A DNA stretch of 64,000 bases from Sporosarcina sp. P2 (GTDB taxonomy: Bacteria; Bacillota; Bacilli; Bacillales_A; Planococcaceae), in the NCBI RefSeq assembly GCF_002743255.1, contig NZ_PDYY01000004.1, positions 62,001 to 126,000 of the forward strand. Direction: 5' to 3'. Every line of letters starts with the position of its first letter. Within the stretch, counting starts at the first letter, position 1. The notes under the pieces were generated by a model. It worked only from the letters and a program-made list of their open reading frames with translations, searched no databases and had not been told where the DNA came from. Both the position numbers and the translations under genes were made by a program. This document shows positions 1 to 9,641 of this stretch, in pieces.

Positions 1-1
1 G

Positions 2-94
2 TCAGGAGCTCTTTCAGCAGCTGTTGAAGCAAAAGAGGGCGATACCTTTACAGCAAAATTTGCGCATCTTGGCGAGGTGAGCGTGCATTTTTAA
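2..94 (+). CDS. 2-hydroxypenta-2,4-dienoate hydratase, C-terminal end (partial)
   Basis: Only the last 30 residues are in the window; the gene starts upstream. The frame reads SGALSAAVEAKEGDT and ends GEVSVHF before TAA. It resembles the C-terminus of the related decarboxylase at 2099-2887 (SGALTGAVLLEEGDT), as expected for the hydratase/decarboxylase superfamily. The hydratase adds water to 2-hydroxypenta-2,4-dienoate to give 4-hydroxy-2-oxovalerate. Hydratase rather than a second decarboxylase is inferred from gene order, because the next two genes take its product onward and a better decarboxylase candidate follows. Confidence 0.75.
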   Translation, partial: SGALSAAVEAKEGDTFTAKFAHLGEVSVHF

Positions 95-139
95 ATGCAC
101 ATGATCAGTATAAATTAGTTTCCATGAGAGGGGTATACG

Positions 140-1021
140 ATGAAAAAAGTGAAAGTAGCGATTCTTGGATCCGGAAATATAGGGACAGATCTCATGTTGA
201 AATTGAGCAGATCCCCTATTTTGGAACTCACAACGATGATTGGCATAGATGCTGAGTCGGATGGATTGAAGAAAGCAGCGGAGCACGGTTATGAAGTCAT
301 CACTACTGGTATTGACGGCTTCCTAGAACGGCCTGAGCTTGCTGATATCATTTTTGATGCAACTTCTGCCAAAGCACATATCTATCATGATGAAGTGCTG
401 CGAAAAGCAGGCAAAAAAGTCATTGATATGACTCCTGCGGCAATCGGCCCGATCGTTGTCCCACCGGTTAATCTAGATGAACATTTGGACGCGGACAATA
501 TCAACCTGATCACTTGCGGTGGCCAGGCGACGATTCCGATCATCCATGCCGTTCATCAAGTACAAGCAGTGGAATACGGAGAGATTGTCTCCACTATTTC
601 CAGTAAAAGTGCGGGACCGGGTACACGGGCAAATATCGATGAATTTACCCAAACAACAACCCGTGGCATTCTCGAAGTGGGTGGAGCCAAAAGAGGAAAA
701 GCAATCATTCTGCTAAATCCCGCAGAACCGCCGATCCTCATGCGGAACACGATTCATATACAGGTGGAAGAGGAAGCGAAGACAGAAGAAATTACTGCTT
801 CAATCCGTGAAATGGAAAAAGAAGTCCAATCATATGTACCGGGCTATCGACTCAGACAGGAACCGATTTTTGACGGGAAAGATATTACCGTATTCGTCGA
901 GGTAGAGGGGGTAGGGGATTACTTACCTACATACTCCGGTAATTTGGATATTATGACAGCATCTTCTGTGAAGATGGCGGAAGAGTGGGCAAAGCATAAA
1001 GTAGCCCATATACCGGTCTGA
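140..1021 (+). CDS. Acetaldehyde dehydrogenase (acylating), DmpF/MhpF/PraG type
   Basis: Converts acetaldehyde, CoA and NAD+ to acetyl-CoA at the end of meta-cleavage pathways, normally in a complex with the aldolase encoded next. The 293-residue length is typical. Visible features are the N-terminal NAD-binding [19 protein letters not shown] in the Rossmann domain, and the catalytic-cysteine stretch [10 protein letters not shown] at about residues 127-136. It starts 45 bp after the hydratase and 37 bp before the aldolase, in one operon. The SD sequence is GAGAGGGG upstream of the ATG. Family assignment is firm; the exact pathway depends on the dioxygenase substrate. Confidence 0.95.
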   Translation: MKKVKVAILGSGNIGTDLMLKLSRSPILELTTMIGIDAESDGLKKAAEHGYEVITTGIDGFLERPELADIIFDATSAKAHIYHDEVLRKAGKKVIDMTPAAIGPIVVPPVNLDEHLDADNINLITCGGQATIPIIHAVHQVQAVEYGEIVSTISSKSAGPGTRANIDEFTQTTTRGILEVGGAKRGKAIILLNPAEPPILMRNTIHIQVEEEAKTEEITASIREMEKEVQSYVPGYRLRQEPIFDGKDITVFVEVEGVGDYLPTYSGNLDIMTASSVKMAEEWAKHKVAHIPV

Positions 1022-1058
1022 TTGATATTCGATAGAAATAAAAGAAGGGAATGGGAAG

Positions 1059-2084
1059 ATGAACAGTAAACGAGACATAATACTGACAGAAGTTGCATTA
1101 CGTGACGGAAGCCATGCGGTTCGTCATCAATTCACAGTAGATCAAGTAAAATCTATCGCTAAAGGTTTGGATGATGCGAACGTGCCGTATATAGAAGTTT
1201 CTCATGGGGACGGGCTTGGCGGTTCTTCCATGCAGTATGGATTGTCATTGACAAATGAAATGGAACTGATCGAAGCTGCCGTAGCCGAGGTGAAGCAGGC
1301 AAAGATTGCGGTACTTCTCATACCGGGTATTGGGACCATGCCACAATTGAAGGAAGCAGCCGGGCTGGGTGTAAAAATGGCACGTGTTGCGACACATGTC
1401 ACAGAGGCGGATGTCTCTGCGCAGCATATCGCGTATGCGAAAGAGCTAGGTTTAGAAACAGTTGGCTTCCTGATGATGTCTCATATGGCATCTCCAAAGA
1501 AATTGCTGGAACAAGCAAAACTGATGGAGAGCTACGGGGCGGATACTGTATATGTTGTGGATTCAGCAGGAGCACTGTTGCCTCACCAGGTTAAAGAGCG
1601 CATTGCATTGCTGAAAGAACATCTGACCGCAAATATCGGTTTCCACGCACATAATAATCTTTCGCTAGCAATGGCGAACACGCTTGCTGCAATGGAAGCG
1701 GGCGCTACACGGATCGACGGCAGTATCCGCTGCCTCGGTGCTGGAGCTGGGAATACACAAACCGAAGTGGCGGTTGCGGTGCTCGATAAGATGAATATTC
1801 ATACTGGCATTGATTTGTATAAGATCATGGACGTTGCAGAAGATTTAGTAGCACCGATTCTGGAAACACCGCAGGAGATCACACGCGGCAGTCTGGTTCT
1901 CGGTTATGCGGGTGTATATTCAAGCTTCTATCTTCATGCACAAAAAGCAGCCGAACGATTCGGGATCGATTCCCGCAGCATTTTAATTGAACTTGGCAAG
2001 CGCGAAGTAGTTGGCGGTCAGGAAGATATGATCATGGACGTAGCCGCGGAGTTATCCAAACGGAGAGCGGAAGTTGCTGTATAA
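1059..2084 (+). CDS. dmpG: 4-hydroxy-2-oxovalerate aldolase
   Basis: Cleaves 4-hydroxy-2-oxopentanoate to pyruvate and acetaldehyde; the aldehyde is channelled to the preceding dehydrogenase. The 341-residue protein is a DRE-TIM metallolyase: the N-terminal LRDGSHAVRHQF carries the RDGSH metal/substrate motif, and GFHAHNNLSLAMANT holds the metal-binding HxH. The C-terminal helical domain contacts the dehydrogenase in known complexes. The SD GAAGGGAATGGGAAG precedes the ATG. The dehydrogenase-aldolase order matches meta-cleavage operons. Confidence 0.96.
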   Translation: MNSKRDIILTEVALRDGSHAVRHQFTVDQVKSIAKGLDDANVPYIEVSHGDGLGGSSMQYGLSLTNEMELIEAAVAEVKQAKIAVLLIPGIGTMPQLKEAAGLGVKMARVATHVTEADVSAQHIAYAKELGLETVGFLMMSHMASPKKLLEQAKLMESYGADTVYVVDSAGALLPHQVKERIALLKEHLTANIGFHAHNNLSLAMANTLAAMEAGATRIDGSIRCLGAGAGNTQTEVAVAVLDKMNIHTGIDLYKIMDVAEDLVAPILETPQEITRGSLVLGYAGVYSSFYLHAQKAAERFGIDSRSILIELGKREVVGGQEDMIMDVAAELSKRRAEVAV

Positions 2085-2098
2085 AAGGAGAGGGTATC

Positions 2099-2887
2099 GT
2101 GAGTACAACAGTGTATCAGGAGATTGCCGATTATCTAGTGGCAGGCGAAGAAGAAAAGCGTGAAGTGAAAAAAGTGACCGCCGAACTGAAGAAAGATTTG
2201 ACAGTGGAAGAAGGGTACCAAGTCCAAGAGAAGATCGTTTCTCGGAAATTAGCTGAAGGACGGAAAATAGTAGGCCCTAAAATGGGATTGACCAGCAAAG
2301 CGAAAATGGACCAGATGAACGTCGATGAACCAATTTACGGATATGTCTTTGATTATATGGTCATCGACAATGGCGGCAAGGTTTCTCTGAGCGATTTGAT
2401 TCATCCGAAAGTGGAAGCGGAAATTGCTTTCATTATAGATGAGGATATTGAAGGACCCGGCATTACGGGTGCTCAGGTATTGGCTAAGACCAAGTCGGTC
2501 ATCCCGGCTCTCGAGATTATCGACAGTCGTTATGAGAATTTTGATTTTACGTTACCCGATGTTGTAGCGGATAATGCGTCTACCTCTCGAGTAGTTTTTG
2601 GCACTTCGCCGAAATGCCCGTCGGATTTTGAACTGGATGTAGTCGGTGCCACATTGGCGATTAATGGCGAAATCAAGGAATTAGGTGCCGGTGCCGCGGT
2701 ACTCGGCCACCCTGCGAATGCCATTGCAATGCTCGCTAATATGCTTGCGCGTAAAGGCGAGAAGATCCGTAAAGGTGATGTCATTTTATCAGGTGCTTTA
2801 ACAGGTGCCGTCTTGCTTGAAGAGGGAGATACGGTGCTTGGAAAGTTCGACGGGCTTGGCGACGTGTCGTTTATAGTAACTGAGTGA
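2099..2887 (+). CDS. 4-oxalocrotonate decarboxylase (2-oxo-3-hexenedioate decarboxylase)
   Basis: Decarboxylates 2-oxo-3-hexenedioate to 2-hydroxypenta-2,4-dienoate, the substrate of the upstream hydratase. The 262-residue protein shows GPKMGLTSKAKMDQM, PIYGYVFDYM, the metal-binding KVEAEIAFI and IDSRYENFDF typical of the XylI/DmpH/PraD branch. The start is GTG behind AAAGGAGAGGG, only 14 bp after the aldolase. Decarboxylase rather than hydratase is supported by KMGLTS/DSRYxxF and by the tautomerase encoded next, which makes its substrate. Confidence 0.9.
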   Translation: MSTTVYQEIADYLVAGEEEKREVKKVTAELKKDLTVEEGYQVQEKIVSRKLAEGRKIVGPKMGLTSKAKMDQMNVDEPIYGYVFDYMVIDNGGKVSLSDLIHPKVEAEIAFIIDEDIEGPGITGAQVLAKTKSVIPALEIIDSRYENFDFTLPDVVADNASTSRVVFGTSPKCPSDFELDVVGATLAINGEIKELGAGAAVLGHPANAIAMLANMLARKGEKIRKGDVILSGALTGAVLLEEGDTVLGKFDGLGDVSFIVTE

Positions 2888-2904
2888 GAAGGAGGATGTA
2901 ACGG

Positions 2905-3105
2905 ATGCCACTGATACATGTAGAGATGATTGAAGGCAGACCTGAAGAAAAGGTTTCGGAGTTGATCCGCAATATCACGGAAGTAGTTTCATCCACACTG
3001 GATGCACCAAAAGAAGCGGTACGGGTTATCGTTTCGGAAGTGCCGAGCACGCACTGGGGCGTTGCGGGACAGACGATGGCTGAGAAAAGAGCAGCCGTTA
3101 AGTAA
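2905..3105 (+). CDS. 4-oxalocrotonate tautomerase
   Basis: Ketonises 2-hydroxymuconate to 2-oxo-3-hexenedioate. The 66-residue length suits the small tautomerases that work as hexamers. After removal of Met the N-terminus is Pro (PLIHVEMIEGR), the general base of the family, with the Arg of EGR following. SD AAGGAGGATG is well placed and the gene follows the decarboxylase by 17 bp. It is XylH/DmpI/PraC-like. The tail KRAAVK is slightly longer than in classical 62-residue forms. Confidence 0.94.
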   Translation: MPLIHVEMIEGRPEEKVSELIRNITEVVSSTLDAPKEAVRVIVSEVPSTHWGVAGQTMAEKRAAVK

Positions 3106-3183
3106 GTGAAAATCAGAAATCCGAGCAGGGTAAGAATGAAGTAACATATAAAAAATAAAACTAACAGACAGGGGACAGAAACT

Positions 3184-4191
3184 ATGAGTATCTCGAATAA
3201 CGTAATTGTAGAAGAACACGCATTATTGAAAGAACTTGAAAAATATACAACAAGTATTGCGCATCTAGGCCATGTAGAAATGGGCGTTACGGACCTCGAA
3301 AAATCAGTCTGGTTCTTTACAGAAGTAATGGGCCTTGCGGTTTCTGCCCAGGAAGAAGATCGGGTGTATCTAAGAGCATGGCAGGATTTCGATCACCACA
3401 CATTAGTTCTTCAGCAGGCGGATGTGTCAGGTGTTCAGCAAATCGGCTGGCGCGTAAGCAATAAAGGTGCATTGAAAGCATTTGAAAAGCAGTTTAAAGA
3501 TATGGGAATCAAGCACAACTGGGTGGAAGCTGGGAAGAAAAAGGCGCAAGGCGACACGCTTCAGTTCCGTTCACCTTCTGGTCTACCGGCAGAATTGTAT
3601 TGGGAAAAAGAGAAGTTCATCACGGACGATCCGAACGTTGCTTCAAAATTGCCTAGCCACCCAAGTAAATATACAGGCAAGGGAGTATCCCCGCGCCGCT
3701 TTGACCATGTGAATATTATGGTAAACGATGTAGCGAAAGAGCAGGAATGGTGGACAGATCTACTTGGAATTCACCACCGTTACTATGTTCAGAACGAGGA
3801 AGACGTGCGTCTTGGTTCATGGTTGAGTCGAACGAACGTAGCGCATGAAATTGCTTTAATGCGCAATGCCAATCAAGATGGAGCGCTATTCCATCACTTG
3901 GCATACTACTTGGATTCACCGGATGAGCTAATCCGCGCAGCAAACTTGATGGCAGAGAACGGTATTAAGATCGAGTGGGGTCCGGGCAAGCACGGGACGA
4001 GCGGTGCACAGTTCATCTACGTCATCGAGCCTTCTGGAAACCGTGTGGAAATCTGGACTGGCGGATTCTTGATCTTCTCTCCAGATTGGGAGCCGATCGG
4101 ATGGAACCCAGAAGTTGGACCTCTTGGTTTGGACCTATGGGGAAGCAAGGCACCGGAAAGTTACTTCACTTACGGAACAAAGCTTCTGTAA
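3184..4191 (+). CDS. Type I extradiol ring-cleavage dioxygenase (catechol or protocatechuate 2,3-dioxygenase)
   Basis: Opens a catecholic ring next to the two hydroxyls, giving the semialdehyde that feeds this operon. The 335-residue protein has two vicinal-oxygen-chelate domains (about 25-145 and 172-310). Likely Fe(II) ligands are His175 in RRFDHVNIM, one His of FHHLAYYL near 237-238, and Glu289 in GNRVEIWTGG. SD AGGGGACAG precedes the ATG. A strong terminator lies directly downstream, so this is the last gene of the first transcript. Catechol 2,3-dioxygenase is the family name. Because an ACMSD-like decarboxylase follows, a protocatechuate 2,3-dioxygenase (PraA-like) is an equally good inference. 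Confidence 0.85.
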   Translation: MSISNNVIVEEHALLKELEKYTTSIAHLGHVEMGVTDLEKSVWFFTEVMGLAVSAQEEDRVYLRAWQDFDHHTLVLQQADVSGVQQIGWRVSNKGALKAFEKQFKDMGIKHNWVEAGKKKAQGDTLQFRSPSGLPAELYWEKEKFITDDPNVASKLPSHPSKYTGKGVSPRRFDHVNIMVNDVAKEQEWWTDLLGIHHRYYVQNEEDVRLGSWLSRTNVAHEIALMRNANQDGALFHHLAYYLDSPDELIRAANLMAENGIKIEWGPGKHGTSGAQFIYVIEPSGNRVEIWTGGFLIFSPDWEPIGWNPEVGPLGLDLWGSKAPESYFTYGTKLL

Positions 4192-4225
4192 GTTGCGTGT
4201 CCAGTAAAACAGATATACGAAAATA

Positions 4226-4268
4226 AATAATGAGGTAGATGAAGCAAACGTCTACCTCATTATTTTTT
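4226..4268 (+). terminator. Rho-independent terminator after the dioxygenase gene
   Basis: Perfect 14-bp inverted repeat (4226-4239 with 4251-4264) around an 11-nt loop, followed by a T-run. It separates the dioxygenase from the decarboxylase/transporter genes, although both belong to the same pathway. Confidence 0.9.
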
Positions 4269-4302
4269 ATAAATAAGTATAAAGAATAGGGGTTGGGGCG
4301 AA

Positions 4303-5325
4303 ATGGTGAAAAAGACATTGCGTGTAGATTTTCATACACATATCATCCCGGAGGATTTTCCGGATTTGGCAGCGAAATATGGTGATCCGCGTTTTCCGGT
4401 AATGGAGAAAACCTGTGACTGCGGGGCGGAAATCTTTATCCAGGGAAAGTCATTCCGTAAAATTACGGATCAGGCATGGGATATTGAAAAGAGAATCGAA
4501 GACATGAATAACGAAGGGATCGATATTCAAGTCCTGTCGCCAATTCCGGTCACGCTTGCCTACTGGAGTAGCCCGGAGGCTGGTTTGGAACTTTCACAAA
4601 TACAGAATGATTTTATCGCATCCATCGCCAAGGAGTATCCGGAGCGGTTTATTGGTTTAGGGACGGTGCCGCTGCAGGATGTAGAAATTGCCATACAGGA
4701 AATGGATCGTGCCGTGCATGAACTGGACTTAAAAGGACTTCAAATCGGTTCCAATGTTAACGGCCAAAACCTTGACGATCCTGCGCTGGAACCATTCTTC
4801 GCGGCAGCGGAGAAATGGAATGTACCGCTTTTTGTACATCCATGGGCGACACTCGGCGGCGAGAGAATGCCAAGACATAATTTCATGTATATGGTCGGCA
4901 TGCCGTCAGAAACGGCACTGGCCGCGGGAAGTATTATTATGAGCGGACTATTGGACCGATACCCGAAACTGAAGATCTGCTTCGCGCACGGTGGGGGAGC
5001 ACTCCCTTATCTGCTTCCACGTATGGATAAAGGCTGGGAAGTGTGGCCGCATATCAGAAAAACTGAAAAACCGCCAAGCCATTATGCAAATAAACTCTAT
5101 TATGATTCACTAGTGTACGACCCGGTGAATTTGCAGTATATGATTGATAAATTCGGCGCAGAACAAATTATTGCAGGTTCCGATTATCCATTCCTGCTGC
5201 GCGAAGCACCGTCCGGCAAAGTGGTCGATCTATTGGAAGGTATTTCGGATGAAGATGTAAGATTGATACACGGACAGAATGCATTAAAGTTCCTCGGAAT
5301 TCATGAAATGGCCGCATCGAAGTAA
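4303..5325 (+). CDS. Amidohydrolase-2 family decarboxylase (ACMSD-like)
   Basis: A 340-residue TIM-barrel metal-dependent decarboxylase of the aminocarboxymuconate-semialdehyde decarboxylase family. Metal ligands are visible: HxH in DFHTHIIP near the N-terminus, His in FVHPW, His in CFAHGGG and Asp in AGSDYPF. A likely role is decarboxylation of 5-carboxy-2-hydroxymuconate-6-semialdehyde after 2,3-cleavage of protocatechuate (PraH-like). Alternatives are decarboxylation of an aromatic acid to catechol, or true ACMS decarboxylation. It has its own transcript after the terminator, with SD AGGGGTTGGGG. The cysteine pair CDCG at about residues 39-42 is a visible peculiarity. Confidence 0.85.
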   Translation: MVKKTLRVDFHTHIIPEDFPDLAAKYGDPRFPVMEKTCDCGAEIFIQGKSFRKITDQAWDIEKRIEDMNNEGIDIQVLSPIPVTLAYWSSPEAGLELSQIQNDFIASIAKEYPERFIGLGTVPLQDVEIAIQEMDRAVHELDLKGLQIGSNVNGQNLDDPALEPFFAAAEKWNVPLFVHPWATLGGERMPRHNFMYMVGMPSETALAAGSIIMSGLLDRYPKLKICFAHGGGALPYLLPRMDKGWEVWPHIRKTEKPPSHYANKLYYDSLVYDPVNLQYMIDKFGAEQIIAGSDYPFLLREAPSGKVVDLLEGISDEDVRLIHGQNALKFLGIHEMAASK

Positions 5326-5427
5326 AGACGCTAGAAAACCTTTTGATCTTTGTTATTTGTCACTTTCCTAATCAGCTTGGCTGTACCAAACAAAAAATAT
5401 GTTTGCCTTTCCAAAGGAGGAAATTAG

Positions 5428-6783
5428 TTGAAGCCCATTCAAGTCTTAAAAACTGTTGACGAATCAAAATTTAATCGTTTTCACGGCTTACTCGTTTTTT
5501 GGTGCGCGTTTATCATCATCTTTGATGGATATGATTTAATCGTTTACGGATCAATAGTTTCAATATTGATGGAAGAATGGTCTTTAACATCAGTACAGGC
5601 AGGAACGATAGGCAGTTATGCATTGATTGGCATGATGCTGGGCGCTTTCATATTTGCGCCTCTCGCTGACCGGATTGGGCGAAAGAATGTCATTCTCTTT
5701 TGTGTCATCCTCTTCAGTTCGTTTACAGGATTGATTGCATTTTCGAACGGCCCGACAGAATTCGGAATCTACCGCTTCATCGCGGGGCTCGGGCTCGGCG
5801 GCGCATTCCCCGTTACCGTTGCGCTGGTAACGGAATATGCACCGCGAGTCATGAAAAATCGATTGGTGACCCTGATGTTATGTGGTTATGGGATTGGCGG
5901 AATGTTTGCGGCAGGACTGGCGATCTATCTGATCCCTGCTGCGGGCTGGAAAGCGATGTTTTTAGTCGGTGCCATTCCGTTGCTGGCTGTACCTTTGCTG
6001 TACAAACAACTTCCTGAATCACTCGGTTTTCTGATGGCGAAGCAAGAGAACAAGAAAATCGGTGAGGTACTGGCGAAAGTCAATCCTTCCTATATACAAA
6101 AGGATGATGATGTCTACGATATTTCTGTTCCGTCAAGGAAAGGCATACCGGTATCCAAGTTATTCGAAAACGGACGGACAATCAGTACGCTCCTGTTCTG
6201 GTTTAACTTCTTCCTCTGCCTGCTGATCACATACGGCCTCGGAACGTGGTTACCTAAGTTAATGTCAGAGGCGGGCTACAGCTTAGGATCCAGCTTGACA
6301 TTCCTTTTAGTACTGAATATGGGTGGAATTGCTGGAGCGTTAATAGGCGGTTGGCTCGCAGACCACTGGAAAACGAAAAACGTATTGACGATGTTCTTTT
6401 CTTTGAATGCGCTTTCATTGATCTTGATGGGATTCCAGCCGACTATTGCCATCTTGTATATTCTGGTAGCTGTAGCAGGTGCCACGTCCATAGGTTCGCA
6501 GATTGTTTTATACTCATTTGCTTCACAGTTCTATCCAACAGAAGTCCGTTCCACAGGAATTGGCTGGTCGTCCGGAGTGGGAAGAGTGGGCGGCATCATC
6601 GGTCCGGTAGTGGGCGGTGCATTGCTCGGTCTAAGTCTTTCCTTCCAGCAGAATTTCATGGCGCTGGCCATACCGGGATTATTGGCCGCAGTCGCCATCT
6701 CATTTATTCGTGAAAAGCAATTTGCGAATAAATCGGTGAGTGTGGTTCCAACTCTTGCCACCAGCAAAGCGATTGACAAGTGA
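5428..6783 (+). CDS. MFS transporter, aromatic acid:H+ symporter family
   Basis: A 451-residue major facilitator with about 12 membrane segments, likely importing the aromatic acid degraded by the neighbouring genes. DGYDLIVYGSIVS in TM1 carries the acidic motif of the AAHS family (PcaK, BenK, MhbT), and LADRIGRKNV between TM2 and TM3 is the MFS A-motif. GLGGAFPVTVALVTEYAP in TM4 is also typical. The start is TTG behind a strong AAAGGAGGAAA. Its position after the decarboxylase supports an aromatic carboxylate as substrate, but the exact one cannot be read. Confidence 0.9.
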   Translation: MKPIQVLKTVDESKFNRFHGLLVFWCAFIIIFDGYDLIVYGSIVSILMEEWSLTSVQAGTIGSYALIGMMLGAFIFAPLADRIGRKNVILFCVILFSSFTGLIAFSNGPTEFGIYRFIAGLGLGGAFPVTVALVTEYAPRVMKNRLVTLMLCGYGIGGMFAAGLAIYLIPAAGWKAMFLVGAIPLLAVPLLYKQLPESLGFLMAKQENKKIGEVLAKVNPSYIQKDDDVYDISVPSRKGIPVSKLFENGRTISTLLFWFNFFLCLLITYGLGTWLPKLMSEAGYSLGSSLTFLLVLNMGGIAGALIGGWLADHWKTKNVLTMFFSLNALSLILMGFQPTIAILYILVAVAGATSIGSQIVLYSFASQFYPTEVRSTGIGWSSGVGRVGGIIGPVVGGALLGLSLSFQQNFMALAIPGLLAAVAISFIREKQFANKSVSVVPTLATSKAIDK

Positions 6784-6814
6784 AATTACGTTTACATGAA
6801 AAATGTTTTAGTAG

Positions 6815-6839
6815 AAAGCCCATATTAAGTGGGCTTTTT
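6815..6839 (+). terminator. Terminator after the MFS gene
   Basis: Inverted repeat AAAGCCCA/TGGGCTTT with a 7-nt loop and a T-run, 31 bp after the MFS stop. It ends the aromatic degradation region. Confidence 0.85.
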
Positions 6840-7066
6840 GCGTTGCATCGATTATCTACAGGAGAAAAAACTAGTGGCGATTCGCTGCCTATCAAAATAG
6901 TACATAAACTATGTGACATCAGGCGCTAAACAAACGTACGTTGTTTAACTCACTGTGCAAATGGGGATGCTATCTGTAGGTTCTAATGAAAACAGGGATA
7001 AATAGCTCACAATTAATTCGTATAGAAACTGTTTTTTAATTGTGAATAAGTTTGGAGGTGTTTAGG

Positions 7067-7765
7067 GTGGATTACTTACTGAATGGTAGCAAGCTTGTAA
7101 TTGGCTTGGTGGCTCTCCTAGTTGTCATAAGATTACTAGGGAAAAAACACTTGAGTCAAATGACACCTTATGATGTGGTGTATCTCCTCGTATTCGGTGG
7201 CGTTCTTGAAGAGAGCCTCTATAACGAAAAGATATCCATCCCAATGTTTTTATTTTCGGTTGTGGTGTGGGCAACTGCCATTTATGCCGTGGAGAAAATT
7301 GTCACCTTATCTAATCCGTTACGAATATTGATTAAAGGGGAAACGGACAAGCTGATCGCTGATGGGAAAATCAATAAAAAATTGATGAAAAAAAACCAAT
7401 TAGAAATGGAGCAGTTGAGAACGATGCTTCGTATGCAAGGCATTTTTTCGTTGAGAGAAGTACGGGACTTATTTATCGAACCGGGAGGAGATATTTCAAT
7501 TAATCAATACGCCAAGTATAAACCCGTGGCTGTTCAGGATATGAATCTGGAGAACCGAGAAGAAGAACCGACTGTACTACTAATTGATGAGGGACAAATC
7601 AAGAAGGAAGTCTTAGACTTTATTGGCAAAACGGAGGCATGGCTTTATGCTGAAATGGAACACTTAGGGCATGTGAATCTTCAAAATATATTGTATTGCG
7701 AATGGTCAAAAACAGAAGGCTTTTTTATAAAAACATATGCTGACGTTAGTAATAGCCAGAAGTGA
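7067..7765 (+). CDS. DUF421 family membrane protein (YetF/YrbG-like)
   Basis: About 232 residues from the GTG start. Three N-terminal membrane segments are followed by a cytoplasmic domain rich in charged residues. SQMTPYDVVYLLVFGGVLEESLYN and PLRILIKGETDKLIADGKIN match the DUF421 family, whose role in Bacillus is not well defined (spore- or envelope-linked in some cases). I place the start at GTG 7067 because GGAGGTG at 7054-7060 is a good SD; an in-frame TTG at 7052 would lie inside that SD. It is a single gene converging on arsB. Confidence 0.85.
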   Translation: MDYLLNGSKLVIGLVALLVVIRLLGKKHLSQMTPYDVVYLLVFGGVLEESLYNEKISIPMFLFSVVVWATAIYAVEKIVTLSNPLRILIKGETDKLIADGKINKKLMKKNQLEMEQLRTMLRMQGIFSLREVRDLFIEPGGDISINQYAKYKPVAVQDMNLENREEEPTVLLIDEGQIKKEVLDFIGKTEAWLYAEMEHLGHVNLQNILYCEWSKTEGFFIKTYADVSNSQK

Positions 7766-7924
7766 AAATACCACATGAACTACGCTTACTGGAAGAATAT
7801 ATCAATTAATTTTCATAACAGAAATTCTAGAAGTCATTTCAGAAGATTCATTATAGATAGTACGGTTGTCCTCGTTGCACCTAAATGACTATCTAATTAT
7901 TGCTTATAAGGATTCGATCAATAT

Positions 7925-7978
7925 ATATAGGCCCCACACAGTGAGAAAAGAGGTTATCTCACCGAATGGGGCCTATAT
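7925..7978. terminator. Bidirectional terminator between the DUF421 gene and arsB
   Basis: A 12-bp outer inverted repeat (7925-7936 with 7967-7978, core AGGCCCC/GGGGCCT) plus an inner GTGAGA/TCTCAC pair. It lies between convergent genes and is flanked by A/T runs on both sides, so it can serve both strands. Confidence 0.8.
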
Positions 7979-8014
7979 TAATCAAGTATCTTTCCTGTCT
8001 AACTGACAACCGAT

Positions 8015-9307
8015 TTAAGAAACTGAGAGCCACCACCATAGCCCTGTCAACGTAATGAGGAGAGTAGGCACAGTCAATATAATACCCACTTTGAAATAAT
8101 ATCCCCAAGAGATCCGTATGCCTTTTAACGACAGCACATGCAACCACAGTAATGTGGCCAGCGAACCGATCGGTGTCATCTTCGGACCTAAATCAGACCC
8201 GATTACATTGGCATAAATCAACGCTTCCTGCACATTAGGCGGAACCGCAGCATCTTGGATCGCTAGCGCATCTATCATCACAGTCGGCAAATTGTTCATG
8301 AACGATGACAGGATTGCCGCAATAAACCCCATGCCAATCGTAGCGGCATACAAGCCATGGCTCGATGTCCACTCGATCAACGCTGTCAAAACAGATGTCA
8401 ATCCTGCATTACGCAATCCATAGACGACTACGTACATCCCGATGGAAAAGAACACAATAGCCCATGGAGCACCTTTTATTACGGTTTTAGTTTGCACTGC
8501 CTCGCTCGTTCTCGCAATTAGCAAGAATATAATCGCAATGGAACCGGCGATGAAGGAGACGGGTAAACCTAATGATTCACTTATGAAGTAGCCGATCAGC
8601 AATAAACCGAGCACTACCCATGAAATGCTGAACAGTTTATGGTCGCGTATCGCGTTCGCAGGTGTACGCAACAACTTTTCATCGAAACGTTTCGGTATAG
8701 ATTTACGGAAATACATATACAACACGAGAATACTTGTCCCAAGACTGAAGAAGTTCGGGATAATCATACGGCTTGCGTATTCAGCGAAACCGATACCGAA
8801 GAAGTCGGCGGAGACGATATTCACGAGATTACTGACGACAAGTGGCAAGGAAGTAGTATCCGCAATGAATCCCGACGCCATGACGAAGGGCAAAATCATT
8901 TTCTCTTTGAAATTAAGTGCACGCACCATCGCTAGGACAATGGGAGTAAGTATCAATGCAGCTCCATCATTCGCGAATAAAGCCGATACACCGGCACCAA
9001 GTAGGATGACTAGTAAAAACATGCGCACGCCGCTGCCTTTGGCAAAGCGCGCCATATGTAATGCGGACCACTCGAAAAATCCGATTTCATCAAGGATCAG
9101 TGAAATGATGATCAGTGCGACGAACGTCAATGTAGCATTCCATACGATAGATGTTACGTCGATGACATCAGTAAAACTGACGACACCCGCAAGTAGAGCG
9201 AGAACTGCACCGGCGATGGCAGACCAGCCGATGGATAGGTTGCGTGGTTGCCAAATAACCAAGATCAGTGTAAGAAGAAATATGAAGGAAGCCAGTATTA
9301 TTTGCAT
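8015..9307 (-). CDS. arsB: Arsenite/antimonite efflux permease ArsB
   Basis: A 430-residue integral membrane protein with about 11-12 hydrophobic segments that exports As(III)/Sb(III). Typical ArsB stretches are [33 protein letters not shown] and [16 protein letters not shown]. No arsA ATPase or arsC reductase is adjacent, so it likely works alone on the proton gradient. Its ATG overlaps the end of arsR by 10 bp, so the two are co-transcribed and repressed together by ArsR. Confidence 0.95.
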   Translation of the reverse strand: MQIILASFIFLLTLILVIWQPRNLSIGWSAIAGAVLALLAGVVSFTDVIDVTSIVWNATLTFVALIIISLILDEIGFFEWSALHMARFAKGSGVRMFLLVILLGAGVSALFANDGAALILTPIVLAMVRALNFKEKMILPFVMASGFIADTTSLPLVVSNLVNIVSADFFGIGFAEYASRMIIPNFFSLGTSILVLYMYFRKSIPKRFDEKLLRTPANAIRDHKLFSISWVVLGLLLIGYFISESLGLPVSFIAGSIAIIFLLIARTSEAVQTKTVIKGAPWAIVFFSIGMYVVVYGLRNAGLTSVLTALIEWTSSHGLYAATIGMGFIAAILSSFMNNLPTVMIDALAIQDAAVPPNVQEALIYANVIGSDLGPKMTPIGSLATLLWLHVLSLKGIRISWGYYFKVGIILTVPTLLITLTGLWWWLSVS

Positions 9308-9612
9308 GGGTTCTCCTCCTTGCTACATTCAATAGTAGGAACCGGCAATAATTTCAATAATTCCAGTAATAAGAAGTAGTGGGGATGGGAACGATTAAGT
9401 GACCAATATACCCAGCGTCCACGTCGTTCATTCAGCACAATCTCATCACTTTTTAGTCTGTGCATATGCTGACTGATTGCCGGTTGTGATACGTCTAGTA
9501 GAGTATTCAAATCACAAATGCACAAAGGTTTTTGCTCCAATGCTTTCAGTAATTGTAATCGAGATTGATCTCCAATGGTTTTTAAGTAACGTTCCATTTG
9601 TTTAGGATTCAT
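9298..9612 (-). CDS. arsR: ArsR-family arsenite-responsive repressor
   Basis: A 104-residue winged-helix metalloregulator. KPLCICDLN at residues 29-37 is the ArsR metal site (Cys31 and Cys33), directly before the recognition helix [15 protein letters not shown] second pair, CSKEENPC, sits at the extreme C-terminus and could contribute thiols. SD GGAG precedes the ATG. It probably represses its own promoter and arsB; a perfect 7-bp inverted repeat lies between its -10 and -35. A Cd/Zn-type sensor is less likely given the CxC pattern and arsB. Confidence 0.94.
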   Translation of the reverse strand: MNPKQMERYLKTIGDQSRLQLLKALEQKPLCICDLNTLLDVSQPAISQHMHRLKSDEIVLNERRGRWVYWSLNRSHPHYFLLLELLKLLPVPTIECSKEENPCK

Positions 9613-9641
9613 AAAATACTCCTTTCATTATAAGTATCTAT

